From: Deltaproteobacteria bacterium
GTDB lineage: Bacteria > Myxococcota_A > Polyangia > Polyangiales > Ga0077539
Direction: 5' to 3'
Assembly: GCA_030694465.1 (NCBI GenBank)
Contig: JAUXYJ010000099.1
Coordinates: 41,865-105,864, forward strand
Length of the DNA: 64,000 nt
The notes below the pieces were generated by a model, which searched no databases, had not been told where the DNA came from, and worked only from the letters and a program-made list of their open reading frames with translations. Below are positions 1 through 6,939 of this stretch, one piece after another. How positions within the stretch are numbered: the stretch's first letter is position 1; each line of letters begins with the position of its first letter. Position numbers and translations under genes: made by a program.

Positions 1-1
1 C

Positions 2-310
2 TCCAGCGGTCCCGTCGCGGGCGCGTCGTGCACCAACGCGGACCTGATGTGCGCGCGGAGATTCGAAGATCCTGGCTATCGCTGCGTCGCCGGCGAGAAC
101 GTCTGGGTGCGATGCGCGTTCATTCGCAGCATGCCACCTTCGCTACAGGGCCTGCACTGCCCCCCGCGACCTCCGACGGCGAACACCCTCTGCTGTGTGC
201 TTCCCGCGAGCGACAGCCCACCGCCGCGCGAGTGTCGCTATGCAAACGGCGACGGCGGCAGCGAGACATGGGACTGCGTCAACAACCATTGGACGCAGAT
301 CGCGCCGTAG
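2..310 (+). CDS. Cys-rich secreted/lipoprotein, C-terminal part (5' truncated)
   Basis: The reading frame is open from the first bases of the window to a TAG at 308-310, so this is the last 102 residues of a gene that starts outside. It holds about nine cysteines in short spacings (for example CCVLP and ECRYANGD) and a W-rich end, as in small extracellular Cys-rich modules of myxobacterial lipoproteins. The visible ATG at 47 is probably internal, because cysteine-containing sequence continues upstream of it in frame. No domain is recognised and the function is unknown. Followed by an intergenic repeat copy. Confidence 0.6.
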   Translation, partial: SSGPVAGASCTNADLMCARRFEDPGYRCVAGENVWVRCAFIRSMPPSLQGLHCPPRPPTANTLCCVLPASDSPPPRECRYANGDGGSETWDCVNNHWTQIAP

Positions 311-352
311 CGCGAGCGTCACGCGACGCCCTGCGGGTGCCCGTTGCCTCGT

Positions 353-420
353 CTGCGCCCTCGGCCCGACGTGCGCGCACCGTGCGTTCTCCGGTGTTTT
401 CGCAGGCGATACGGTGTTGG
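353..420 (+). repeat. Dispersed intergenic repeat, copy 1
   Basis: This copy has a 'CTGCGCCCTCGGCCC' left part, then CACCGTGCGTTCT, then a core in which CCGGTGTT (391-398) is repeated 20 bp later as ACGGTGTT, separated by TTCGCAGGCGAT. The same core occurs near 2761 and 13821 (reverse) and 16038 and 17909 (forward). It lies in the 284-bp gap between the truncated Cys-rich gene and the downstream minus-strand gene. Nothing else was recognised in that gap. Confidence 0.75.
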
Positions 421-594
421 TCGCCGCTGCGCCACGCGCGCCACAGGAGACTCGTCCAAGGGGGAGGCGTCAAAGCAGGTCATGCGCTCGCCACCGACGT
501 ACTTCGCGCGCAGCGACATCGAACGGTAGCGTTCCGAAGCGCACGAGGACGCTGGTGCACACCATCCGGCCAACCCTCCTCGGCACCCCGAAGC

Positions 595-981
595 TCAGGT
601 CGCCGACGCAGGGGCCTCGATCCAACGCAGGACGGCCTCGCGCGTGTCGTCCGGCCGCGTGTTGAAGCAGATCTTCGCCTGCGGGGCGCGCTCGTGCACG
701 ACGTTGACGAGCTTCTCGAACAAGAGAAAATGAGCCGCGCTCGCCCGTACCCCTGCGCCGATCAAGACAACGTCACACGGCTTCTCGTCGAGCGTCGCGC
801 GCAGGACGGCCTCGGCCGTCTCGCCGAGATCGGTGAGGCACCAGCGCGCATCGAAGCCGAGATCGCGGAGGCTCTGCTCCTCTCTCGCCAAGCTCGCGCC
901 GAGCTTCTCCGGCGTCAGCCCCGGAAACGCGGAGAGGTCCACAACACTGGGCAGGAGTCCGATCAAAACGACACGCTTCAT
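595..981 (-). CDS. Conserved hypothetical protein, 128 aa
   Basis: A compact single-domain protein that starts MKRVVLIGLLP. It has a hydrophobic strand near the N terminus, a 'FPGLTPEKL' segment, 'WCLTDLGETAE', a glycine-containing 'VVLIGAGVR' strand and a 'CFNTRPDDTREAV' end. The alternation of strands and helices suggests a small Rossmann-like alpha/beta fold. The ATG at 981 was chosen over the upstream in-frame ATG because AAAGG sits seven bases before it. No signal peptide, so probably cytosolic. It resembles a widespread family of uncharacterised bacterial proteins; the biochemical role is unknown. Confidence 0.75.
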   Translation of the reverse strand: MKRVVLIGLLPSVVDLSAFPGLTPEKLGASLAREEQSLRDLGFDARWCLTDLGETAEAVLRATLDEKPCDVVLIGAGVRASAAHFLLFEKLVNVVHERAPQAKICFNTRPDDTREAVLRWIEAPASAT

Positions 982-1124
982 CGGTGAGCCTTTTAGCACA
1001 GCTGGCACCTCGCTGGGCTCGTTCTGCCGATGTCACGCCGAGCTGCGATGCTGCGGTGCTGCGACTACCCAGCATCCTGTCGATTTCTCACAACGCGCGC
1101 GACCGCGACTCGCGGCATAAACGT

Positions 1125-2339
1125 TCAGCGCTGCGGCGCATCGAGCGTGAAGAGCGACAAGACGCTCGCGGACGCGCTCTTCTTCCACAGCACCGCCAAC
1201 GACGAGCCCGCGACGGACACATCGACGATGCGGCGCACACGCGGGCTGCAACGCTCGACGTCGTCGAGGAGCACCTCGCACGGCAGTTGCCCGTCGCGCT
1301 GACGAAACAAAAGCACCGAGACTCCGTCGGTCACGACGATCGAATCGTCGTCGACGCGCGCTGCGGCACCGCACTCCCAAAGCAGCTCGGAGTCGAAGCA
1401 GCGAGCGCCCTCCAGGGCCTCGGGCGCGGGTCCCCAGCGAGCGCGATCGGTGTTCGTCTCCCAGCAGAACGTGCGTTCGTCGCGCTCGATACGCGCGATC
1501 TCGTGGTCGAGAAACCCGACGTCCCATTTGTGCGTCGCACGCGCACGCAACGCTCGCGCTCGCGCCAACCGCCGCTCTTTCGCAGCAACAAAAGCGCCGC
1601 CGTGCTCGTCGCCGACGCGCCACACGACGCCGTTCACTCCGAGCGACCACACGCCCCGGCGGGCAGAGACGATCGCGCAGCCCGCAGCCCAATCCCAGCG
1701 TCGGTCGACCGAGGTCGCGCCGGCGCTCCACCGCGCGGTCCCGCCCTGCTCGGCGATGTCCGACGAGACCGTGTACAGCGCGCCATCGTCGCTGAACGCG
1801 TGGGCGAACAGGTCGTGTTCACCCTGCGGAAGCTGCTGTGACGTCACTCGTCCGGTGGCCACGTCGAGGAGGGTGAGCAGCCCTTGTTCGCCGTCCGTTC
1901 CGCGCCAGGCGAGGGTGCTCCCGTCCGGCGAAAACGCGACGAGCGCGCCGCTCTTGCCTTGCTGGTTGAGGGTGATGGGAGCGCCCGTGGGAAGGTCGAC
2001 TTCGCGGACAATCTTGCCGCTCGCGGCGTCGCCGACGACGACACCTCCGCGTCGTTGATCGCCCTCCCATCGCTCGTGTGCCGCGGCCCACCGCGATCCG
2101 TCGCGCGACCAGCAGACCGAGTCCCACCAGCCTTTGTCCGGTGCGTCTCTCTGCCACACTGGGTTTGCATCGAGCGAGGGCCGAATCGACGCTGCGCCAC
2201 CCAACATGCCTCCGCGCTGCACGAGCGCGATCGCGCCCGTCGAAGAGAGCGAAACGCGGCTCCCATCGGGGACAGCCATCGAACCCGCGAGTCGAACGGT
2301 GCTGTGGAGCGCAAAGGGAACCTTGCTCTTGCTTGCCAT
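1125..2339 (-). CDS. WD40/beta-propeller-like protein
   Basis: A 404-residue protein with repeated propeller-blade motifs such as 'FSPDGSTLAWRG', 'FSDDGALYTVS' and 'CWSRDGSRWAAA' at roughly 40-60 residue spacing, followed by less regular repeats in the C-terminal half. No signal peptide or membrane segment is evident, so it is probably cytosolic and used for protein interaction; partner unknown. The frame is open upstream to 2675, but ATG 2339 (MASKSKVPF) is the first start that leaves room for the divergent gene at 2481, and the upstream extension is Arg-rich shadow sequence. No enzymatic motif was seen. Confidence 0.7.
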   Translation of the reverse strand: MASKSKVPFALHSTVRLAGSMAVPDGSRVSLSSTGAIALVQRGGMLGGAASIRPSLDANPVWQRDAPDKGWWDSVCWSRDGSRWAAAHERWEGDQRRGGVVVGDAASGKIVREVDLPTGAPITLNQQGKSGALVAFSPDGSTLAWRGTDGEQGLLTLLDVATGRVTSQQLPQGEHDLFAHAFSDDGALYTVSSDIAEQGGTARWSAGATSVDRRWDWAAGCAIVSARRGVWSLGVNGVVWRVGDEHGGAFVAAKERRLARARALRARATHKWDVGFLDHEIARIERDERTFCWETNTDRARWGPAPEALEGARCFDSELLWECGAAARVDDDSIVVTDGVSVLLFRQRDGQLPCEVLLDDVERCSPRVRRIVDVSVAGSSLAVLWKKSASASVLSLFTLDAPQR

Positions 2340-2480
2340 GGCGTATTCAAACCCCGACGCCCTGTCCGCGGTCAATCTCTCGCCCGAGGGTCGAGCCGGA
2401 CTGAGCGCGCAGACGAGGCAACCGGCGATCGCGTGGGCGACGTACCGTGCGCTGATGGTTGTATTCTCACGACCACGAAA

Positions 2481-2756
2481 ATGACTGAGCAAGAAGCAGA
2501 CTCCGTGCTCGCGTGGTTGGCTGAGGGCGCGTCCCTGAGCGTTCCCTTCGAGGCCCCGCTGTTCCCGGACAACTTCGCCTACGGCAATTCGTTGCGGCGT
2601 CAGACCGATGGGCGCTACGTGCTTGAGACGCGCTTCAAAGAAATGCAGGTCATCCGAGAGGACGAACCAATGCAACTCAGCCGCGCGATCCTGAACGAGA
2701 CGGACCTGCGGGAGAGACTACGCGATGTGCACTTCTCCCAGTGCATCCGGAAGTGA
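2481..2756 (+). CDS. Small hypothetical protein, 91 aa
   Basis: The frame from ATG 2481 gives an acidic soluble protein with an N-terminal helix ('MTEQEADSVLAWLAEG'), a strand-rich middle ('YGNSLRRQTDGRYVLETRFKE') and a final amphipathic helix. It is transcribed divergently from the propeller gene, with 141 bp between the starts. The gene ends directly at repeat copy 2. No family is recognised. The composition, unlike the Arg/Pro-rich shadow frames around it, supports coding; function unknown. Confidence 0.55.
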   Translation: MTEQEADSVLAWLAEGASLSVPFEAPLFPDNFAYGNSLRRQTDGRYVLETRFKEMQVIREDEPMQLSRAILNETDLRERLRDVHFSQCIRK

Positions 2757-2760
2757 ACTC

Positions 2761-2855
2761 TCCAACACAGGATCACCTGCGAAAACACCGACAGATCGCA
2801 ACACCAAGCGATGGGATCACAGGCCCAAAGAGCGGGCCGCTGGAGCATCAAGCCA
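2761..2855 (-). repeat. Dispersed intergenic repeat, copy 2 (reverse)
   Basis: Read on the minus strand, the core is CGGTGTTTTCGCAGGTGAT followed by CCTGTGTTGG (2762-2790), matching copy 1. Upstream on that strand it carries GATCTGT and, about 40 bp further, a GGCCCGCTCTTTGGGCC block (2832-2848) that is shared with copy 4 near 13872. It fills the gap between the 91-aa gene and the LysR gene. Confidence 0.75.
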
Positions 2856-2918
2856 GAGGGCGCGGCGCTACGGCAGCGTGGGTCGCCGACCGCGCGTTCG
2901 AGGGGGTGCACTTCGGGC

Positions 2919-3836
2919 TCACGGCGTCGCGCGTGGGTCGCCGTCGAAGTAGTGGCTCAGCGCCTCGATGAACGCGCGGGTGCGCCTCGGGACAAACCGC
3001 GCTGGGGGATAAAAGATGTGCATGTCCAGCGCCGCGCGGCTCACCCAGCGATCGAGGACGGTCACCACGCGTCCGTCTGCGATTTCGCGGTCAAAGAAGT
3101 AGGGGACCGACCACGCGACGCCCAGGTGTCGCATCACGCCCGCGTAGAGCATCGCGTTGGAGTTGCTGGTGAGGGTCCCGCGCGTCTCGACGTCGACCGG
3201 CTCGTGGGTCTGCGGATCGACGAAGTGCCAACGCCGTCGGGGATAGCTCAGGCAGTTGTGCGCGAGCAGGTCCGCTGGGTGCGCCAAGGGCGGGCTGCGC
3301 GCGAGGTACGTGGGCGTCGCGATGATCGCGCCGCGAAAGGCCAAGAGCTTGCGGTGTACGCACGCGGTGTCCGGAAACCGTTCGTGCGGCGCCCGTCCCG
3401 CGACGAGCAGATCGAACGCGTCGCCGAGATGATCGAGCGACTCGCCCACAATATCAATTTCGAGATGCACGTCGGGATAGGCCTCGAGGTACGCCGGGAT
3501 CACCTCGTGGTGAAAACCCGAGCTCGCGAAGAAGCTCGGGAGGATCACCTTCATCCTCCCGTGCGCTTTTGAAGCGACGCTGCGCGCGCGCTCTTCCGCT
3601 TCACTCACCAGCGCCGCGACTTCGCGGACGCTCTCGTACAAGAGCCTCCCCGCTTCGGTGAGCGTGACCTTGCGGGTTGTACGGTGAACAAGCTGCACGC
3701 TGAGCCTCTGCTCGAGCGCTTGAATGCGCTTGGTGATCTGCGACGGCGCCAGGTCGAGCGCCTTCGCTGCGGCCGCAAAGCTGCCGCGCTCGACGAGCGT
3801 GATCAGCGCGAGATGCTCTTCGAGTTGTCCTGCCAC
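2919..3836 (-). CDS. LysR-family transcriptional regulator
   Basis: A 305-residue LTTR. The N-terminal winged helix-turn-helix covers residues 1-60 ('FAAAAKALDLAPSQITKRIQALEQRL', with 'RTTRKVTLTEAG' at the wing). It is followed by a helical linker and a periplasmic-binding-protein-like effector domain to the C terminus. The open frame runs far upstream without a good ATG. GTG 3836 (reading MAGQLEEHLALI) gives the canonical family length. It is divergent from the CpeT-like lipoprotein gene at 3957, which is the usual arrangement for an LTTR and its target. The ligand is unknown. Confidence 0.85.
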   Translation of the reverse strand: MAGQLEEHLALITLVERGSFAAAAKALDLAPSQITKRIQALEQRLSVQLVHRTTRKVTLTEAGRLLYESVREVAALVSEAEERARSVASKAHGRMKVILPSFFASSGFHHEVIPAYLEAYPDVHLEIDIVGESLDHLGDAFDLLVAGRAPHERFPDTACVHRKLLAFRGAIIATPTYLARSPPLAHPADLLAHNCLSYPRRRWHFVDPQTHEPVDVETRGTLTSNSNAMLYAGVMRHLGVAWSVPYFFDREIADGRVVTVLDRWVSRAALDMHIFYPPARFVPRRTRAFIEALSHYFDGDPRATP

Positions 3837-3893
3837 AATCGACCGAGCATCGCAGCGTGCGCGCGCGGTGTCCCGAGCATTGTTCTGAAAATA

Positions 3894-3908
3894 GAAATAA
3901 TGAATTTC
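3894..3908. promoter_or_regulatory. Candidate LysR-type operator
   Basis: In the AT-rich 120-bp gap between the divergent LysR and CpeT-like genes lies GAAAT-AATGA-ATTTC, a perfect 5-bp inverted repeat of the size LTTRs commonly bind. It is 49 bp before the CpeT-like start and 58 bp before the LysR start. That it is the operator is an inference from position. Confidence 0.4.
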
Positions 3909-3956
3909 ACCTGAGAATATGGCGCATAAATCGCTTGTTGCGTAGAGCGTCTCTCC

Positions 3957-4682
3957 ATGACCAACCGGACATCGTTGTGTATGGGACGCGCACTGGCGTT
4001 GGCGTTGGCGTTGCCCTCGGCGAGCGCCTGCGGACCGGTGGCCGCTGCGATGGGCGACGCTGAGGGCGACGCTGGGGGGGATGCCGCGGTCTCTGACGGC
4101 GAGACGGGCGTCGCGAGCGATCGGGCCGTGCGGCGGCTGTCGCAGCTGCTCCAGGGGCGATTCGACTCGAGCGCGCAGGCCACGCGGGACATGCGGTACT
4201 TCGATGTCACCCTGACGATCTGTCGTGTGTCCGCGCCGGACGTGTCCGCGAGCACGTTGTACATCGAACAAGCGCTCCGCGGTCGGCCGCCGTATCGCCA
4301 GCGGTTGTACGTCTTGGGCTCGGGCGCCGACGGCGCGACGGTGGCGACCAGTCGTGTGTTTGAATTCAACGACCCCGACGCGGTCGTCGGGTTGTGCGAT
4401 CGCGTCGGCGTGCAGAGCGTCGCGGCGAGCGACGTGGTCGAGCGCGAAGGATGCACGGTGACCCTGACGTTGCAGGGCGATCGATTCGTCGGTCAAACTG
4501 CAGGGCGAACGTGTCTTTCGACGCTGATGGGCGCGGCCTATGCGACCACAGAGATCACCCTCGGCGAGGCCACACTCGACAGCTGGGACCGCGGTTACAA
4601 CGCGATGGGACGACAGGTGTGGGGCGCCACCGCCGGGGCCTATCGCTTCGAGCGCCGAAGCCCGCTCTCGGCGCTCGAGTGA
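3957..4682 (+). CDS. CpeT/CpcT-family lipoprotein
   Basis: A 241-residue protein with a signal peptide and lipobox (LPSASAC, Cys 25). A short acidic Gly/Asp tether follows, and then a domain matching the CpeT/CpcT (DUF1001) family: 'MRYFDVTLTICRV', 'LYIEQALRGRPPYRQRLYVL', 'GCTVTLTLQGDRFVGQT', 'SWDRGYNAMGRQVWG' and 'GAYRFERR'. In cyanobacteria CpcT and CpeT are chromophore lyases that attach phycocyanobilin or phycoerythrobilin to phycobiliproteins. No phycobiliprotein is present here, so a lyase role is unlikely. Members of the family outside cyanobacteria are uncharacterised, and a beta-barrel ligand-binding role in the envelope is plausible. Probably regulated by the divergent LysR. Confidence 0.75.
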   Translation: MTNRTSLCMGRALALALALPSASACGPVAAAMGDAEGDAGGDAAVSDGETGVASDRAVRRLSQLLQGRFDSSAQATRDMRYFDVTLTICRVSAPDVSASTLYIEQALRGRPPYRQRLYVLGSGADGATVATSRVFEFNDPDAVVGLCDRVGVQSVAASDVVEREGCTVTLTLQGDRFVGQTAGRTCLSTLMGAAYATTEITLGEATLDSWDRGYNAMGRQVWGATAGAYRFERRSPLSALE

Positions 4683-4713
4683 GCGATCGCCCACGACAGT
4701 CTCGCCTCTGAAC

Positions 4714-4881
4714 ATGCCCGTGGATGCGCGCCCCGCGTCGCGAGAGACCACGCAGGACACGAGCCGCGAGGTCGTTGCGGTGGATGGGATGTCCGAGGTC
4801 GCTTCGCGCGACGTGGTGTCCGCGGAGGACGTGATCGTCGACGTTCGTGTCGAAGATGTCGCGATGGCCGGCGCAACCTAG
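4714..4881 (+). pseudogene. Remnant of a lipoprotein tether region
   Basis: A 55-residue open frame (MPVDARPASRETTQ...) is rich in Asp, Val and Glu with the period 'REVVAVDGMSEVASRDVVS', exactly like the Asp/Val linkers that follow the lipobox in neighbouring lipoproteins. It has neither a signal peptide nor a folded domain and stops at 4881. It is best read as the residue of a deleted lipoprotein gene. It could also be a chance frame. Confidence 0.3.
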
Positions 4882-4974
4882 GATGCGCGTGCGCGACGGG
4901 CCCGAGGGAGTGTTCTTACAAACAGACTCCGAACACACTCTCGTGAATCTACTGCGCTTTCACACCGCGAGCGA

Positions 4975-6000
4975 TCACCACGCCCCGTCGATGTTCTTGA
5001 TGAAATCGTACGGGTGACCGAGGTCCGGGGCGCTCACCGCGTCCAAGCGCGCCAACGCTTCCGGCGGTAGATCCAGCTCCGCTGCGCCGAGGTTGTCGTC
5101 GAGCTGCGCGACGTTGCGCGCACCAAAAATCACCGACGAGACCGCGGGCCGAGACAGCAGCCACGCGAGGGCGACTTGGCTCGGGCTCTTCGAGAGCTCG
5201 CGCGCGACCGCGCAGAGCGCCTCGACGATGACCCAGTTGCGATCGGTGTCGAACGTCTTGTAGCGCTCCTTCCACTGCGCAAGCCGGCTCCCGTCGGGCG
5301 GGGCCTGCCCGCGCTGGTACTTGCCGCTCAACAGTCCCGCGGCGAGCGGTGACCACGGCAAGATCCCGAGCCCGAACTTTGCGCACAGCGGGACGTGCTC
5401 GCGCTCAAGCGCGCGGGTCGCGAGGCTGTACTGCGCTTGGAGCGTGACAAAGCGATCGAGGCTCCGCTTGTCCGAGACCCAAAGCGATTCCATCAAGCGA
5501 TACGCTGCGTAGTTGGACGCGCCGAAGTACACGATCTTGCCTGCGCGCGCGGCGTCGTCGAGCGCACGGATGAGCTCTTCTTCTGGCGTCCGAAGGTCTT
5601 GCATGTGGATCTGGTAGAGGTCGATGCGGTCGGTCCCGAGTCGCTTCAAGCTCGCGTCGATGGCGCGCGTGATGCGCATGCGCGACGCGCCGGTCCCGTT
5701 GGGGCCAGCGTTCATCCGAAAGCGGCCCTTCGTTGCCACCACCACGCGATCGCGGTTCTTGCGCTCGGCCATCCACGCGCCAAAGACCCTCTCCGAGAGC
5801 CCGTCTTGCCCGTACACGTCCGCGGTGTCGACGAAGTTGATCCCCGCTTCGATCGCGCGGTCCAAGACCGCGTAGCTCTCGCGCTCGTCCGAGCCGACCT
5901 TGTGCATAAACGACTTCTCGTCGGCCTCGCCAAAGGTCATCGCGCCGAGGCAGAGCGTCGAGACTTGTGTGCCTGTGGTTCCCAGCTGTCGGTATCTCAT
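4975..6000 (-). CDS. Aldo/keto reductase
   Basis: A 341-residue NADPH-dependent oxidoreductase of the AKR superfamily with a (beta/alpha)8 barrel. It starts MRYRQLGTTGTQVS. The catalytic tetrad is visible as Asp and Tyr in 'FVDTADVYG', Lys in 'VATKGRF' and His in 'LYQIHMQD'. Cofactor-binding elements 'GILPWSPLAAGLLSGKY' and 'SVIFGARNVAQLDDNL' are present. It is close to the general stress/YajO type rather than to a voltage-gated-channel beta subunit. It is paralogous to the gene at 20634. It is divergent from a lipoprotein gene, with a large palindrome between them. The substrate cannot be read from the sequence. Confidence 0.9.
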   Translation of the reverse strand: MRYRQLGTTGTQVSTLCLGAMTFGEADEKSFMHKVGSDERESYAVLDRAIEAGINFVDTADVYGQDGLSERVFGAWMAERKNRDRVVVATKGRFRMNAGPNGTGASRMRITRAIDASLKRLGTDRIDLYQIHMQDLRTPEEELIRALDDAARAGKIVYFGASNYAAYRLMESLWVSDKRSLDRFVTLQAQYSLATRALEREHVPLCAKFGLGILPWSPLAAGLLSGKYQRGQAPPDGSRLAQWKERYKTFDTDRNWVIVEALCAVARELSKSPSQVALAWLLSRPAVSSVIFGARNVAQLDDNLGAAELDLPPEALARLDAVSAPDLGHPYDFIKNIDGAW

Positions 6001-6097
6001 CGGTCGCCAACAGTACGCGTGTCGGCTCCGGTCGTGCCTGCGTTTTCGCCGCACGCCTCGCCGCTCCCTGTGAAAACCCTGCACCGTGTGCAGCCCC

Positions 6098-6194
6098 TGC
6101 AGGGGTGTGATTGCGAAGCGTGCGACCGCGCAGCGCGGGTGGGGGCCGCGCTGCGCGGTCGCTGCGCACAATCTGCGATCACACCCTCCTGCAG
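6098..6194. repeat. 97-bp imperfect palindrome in a divergent promoter region
   Basis: The outer arms are CTGCAGGGGTGTGAT (6098-6112) and ATCACACCCTCCTGCAG (6178-6194). The inner arms are a perfect 16-bp inverted repeat, CGACCGCGCAGCGCGG (6123-6138) and CCGCGCTGCGCGGTCG (6146-6161), around a 7-nt loop. The whole element lies between the AKR start (6000) and the lipoprotein start (6214), so transcription of one or both genes would pass through it. Confidence 0.8.
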
Positions 6195-6213
6195 TGCTAG
6201 GTTCGGTGCCCCT

Positions 6214-6939
6214 ATGCGCGCAACGCTGCTGAGTTTGCTCTTGTTGCCTATGTTGGCGTGCACCCGCGGCTCCGAGCGACGCGCGCCGGTCCCGCCGCTC
6301 CGCGCGAGGACGGAGGCAGTACGGACACCGCCCGCGCCGCAGCCGTTGCTCACCGGCGAGACACCGACACAAGAAATCATCGAGCGCATCGAAGAGACCT
6401 CAGAGTTCGCGGGCAACGAGGCAGGGCTCACGCAGCTCGTGTCCGCGCTGTTCGCGGCGATTCGCGCGGAGGACAGCGCTCGCATCGAGTCATTGCTCGG
6501 CCCCGTTCGCGCGCGTCGCTCGCCCTTGCTCCTCGCGATGACCTTCGAGGGCGGCCGCACGCTCGTCCCGTACCTCGTAGGCCCCAACGCGACAGCGAAC
6601 AGCGAGCTGCGCGTGATCGCCCGCCGATGGACTGCCGCAGCGTCCTTTGCAGTCACCGCTGCGACCGGCGCAGAGATCGCGCGCGGAGAGCGCGCAGGCG
6701 CCTACGACCCCGCGATGCGACGGATCAGCGCGTGGCTGCGCGAAGGCGTTCGGTTTTATCGGCTGACCCTCCGAGGAGCCGATGGACAGGTCACGTACTC
6801 AGACCCGTGGGTCTACGCCGGAGGGCGATGGATGTTCTTGCGCGAGCCGTGGCGGTTCGCGCCGGAGTCTCCCGATCGCACCACGGTCATCCCGACGCCC
6901 ACGGCCGCGTCACGGATTCCGCCGAGGAGCGCACGATGA
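6214..6939 (+). CDS. Lipoprotein of unknown function, 241 aa
   Basis: The product has a short hydrophobic signal ending in the lipobox LPMLAC (Cys 16). A Pro/Arg-rich linker follows, then an alpha/beta region with 'EIIERIEETSEFAGNEAGL', 'PYLVGPNATAN' and a strand-rich end ('VRFYRLTLRGADGQVTYSDPWVYAGGRW'). It ends in a low-complexity Pro/Thr/Arg tail. No known domain is recognised. The stop codon overlaps the start of the next gene as ATGA at 6936-6939, so the two are probably translationally coupled and may work together at the envelope. Confidence 0.75.
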   Translation: MRATLLSLLLLPMLACTRGSERRAPVPPLRARTEAVRTPPAPQPLLTGETPTQEIIERIEETSEFAGNEAGLTQLVSALFAAIRAEDSARIESLLGPVRARRSPLLLAMTFEGGRTLVPYLVGPNATANSELRVIARRWTAAASFAVTAATGAEIARGERAGAYDPAMRRISAWLREGVRFYRLTLRGADGQVTYSDPWVYAGGRWMFLREPWRFAPESPDRTTVIPTPTAASRIPPRSAR

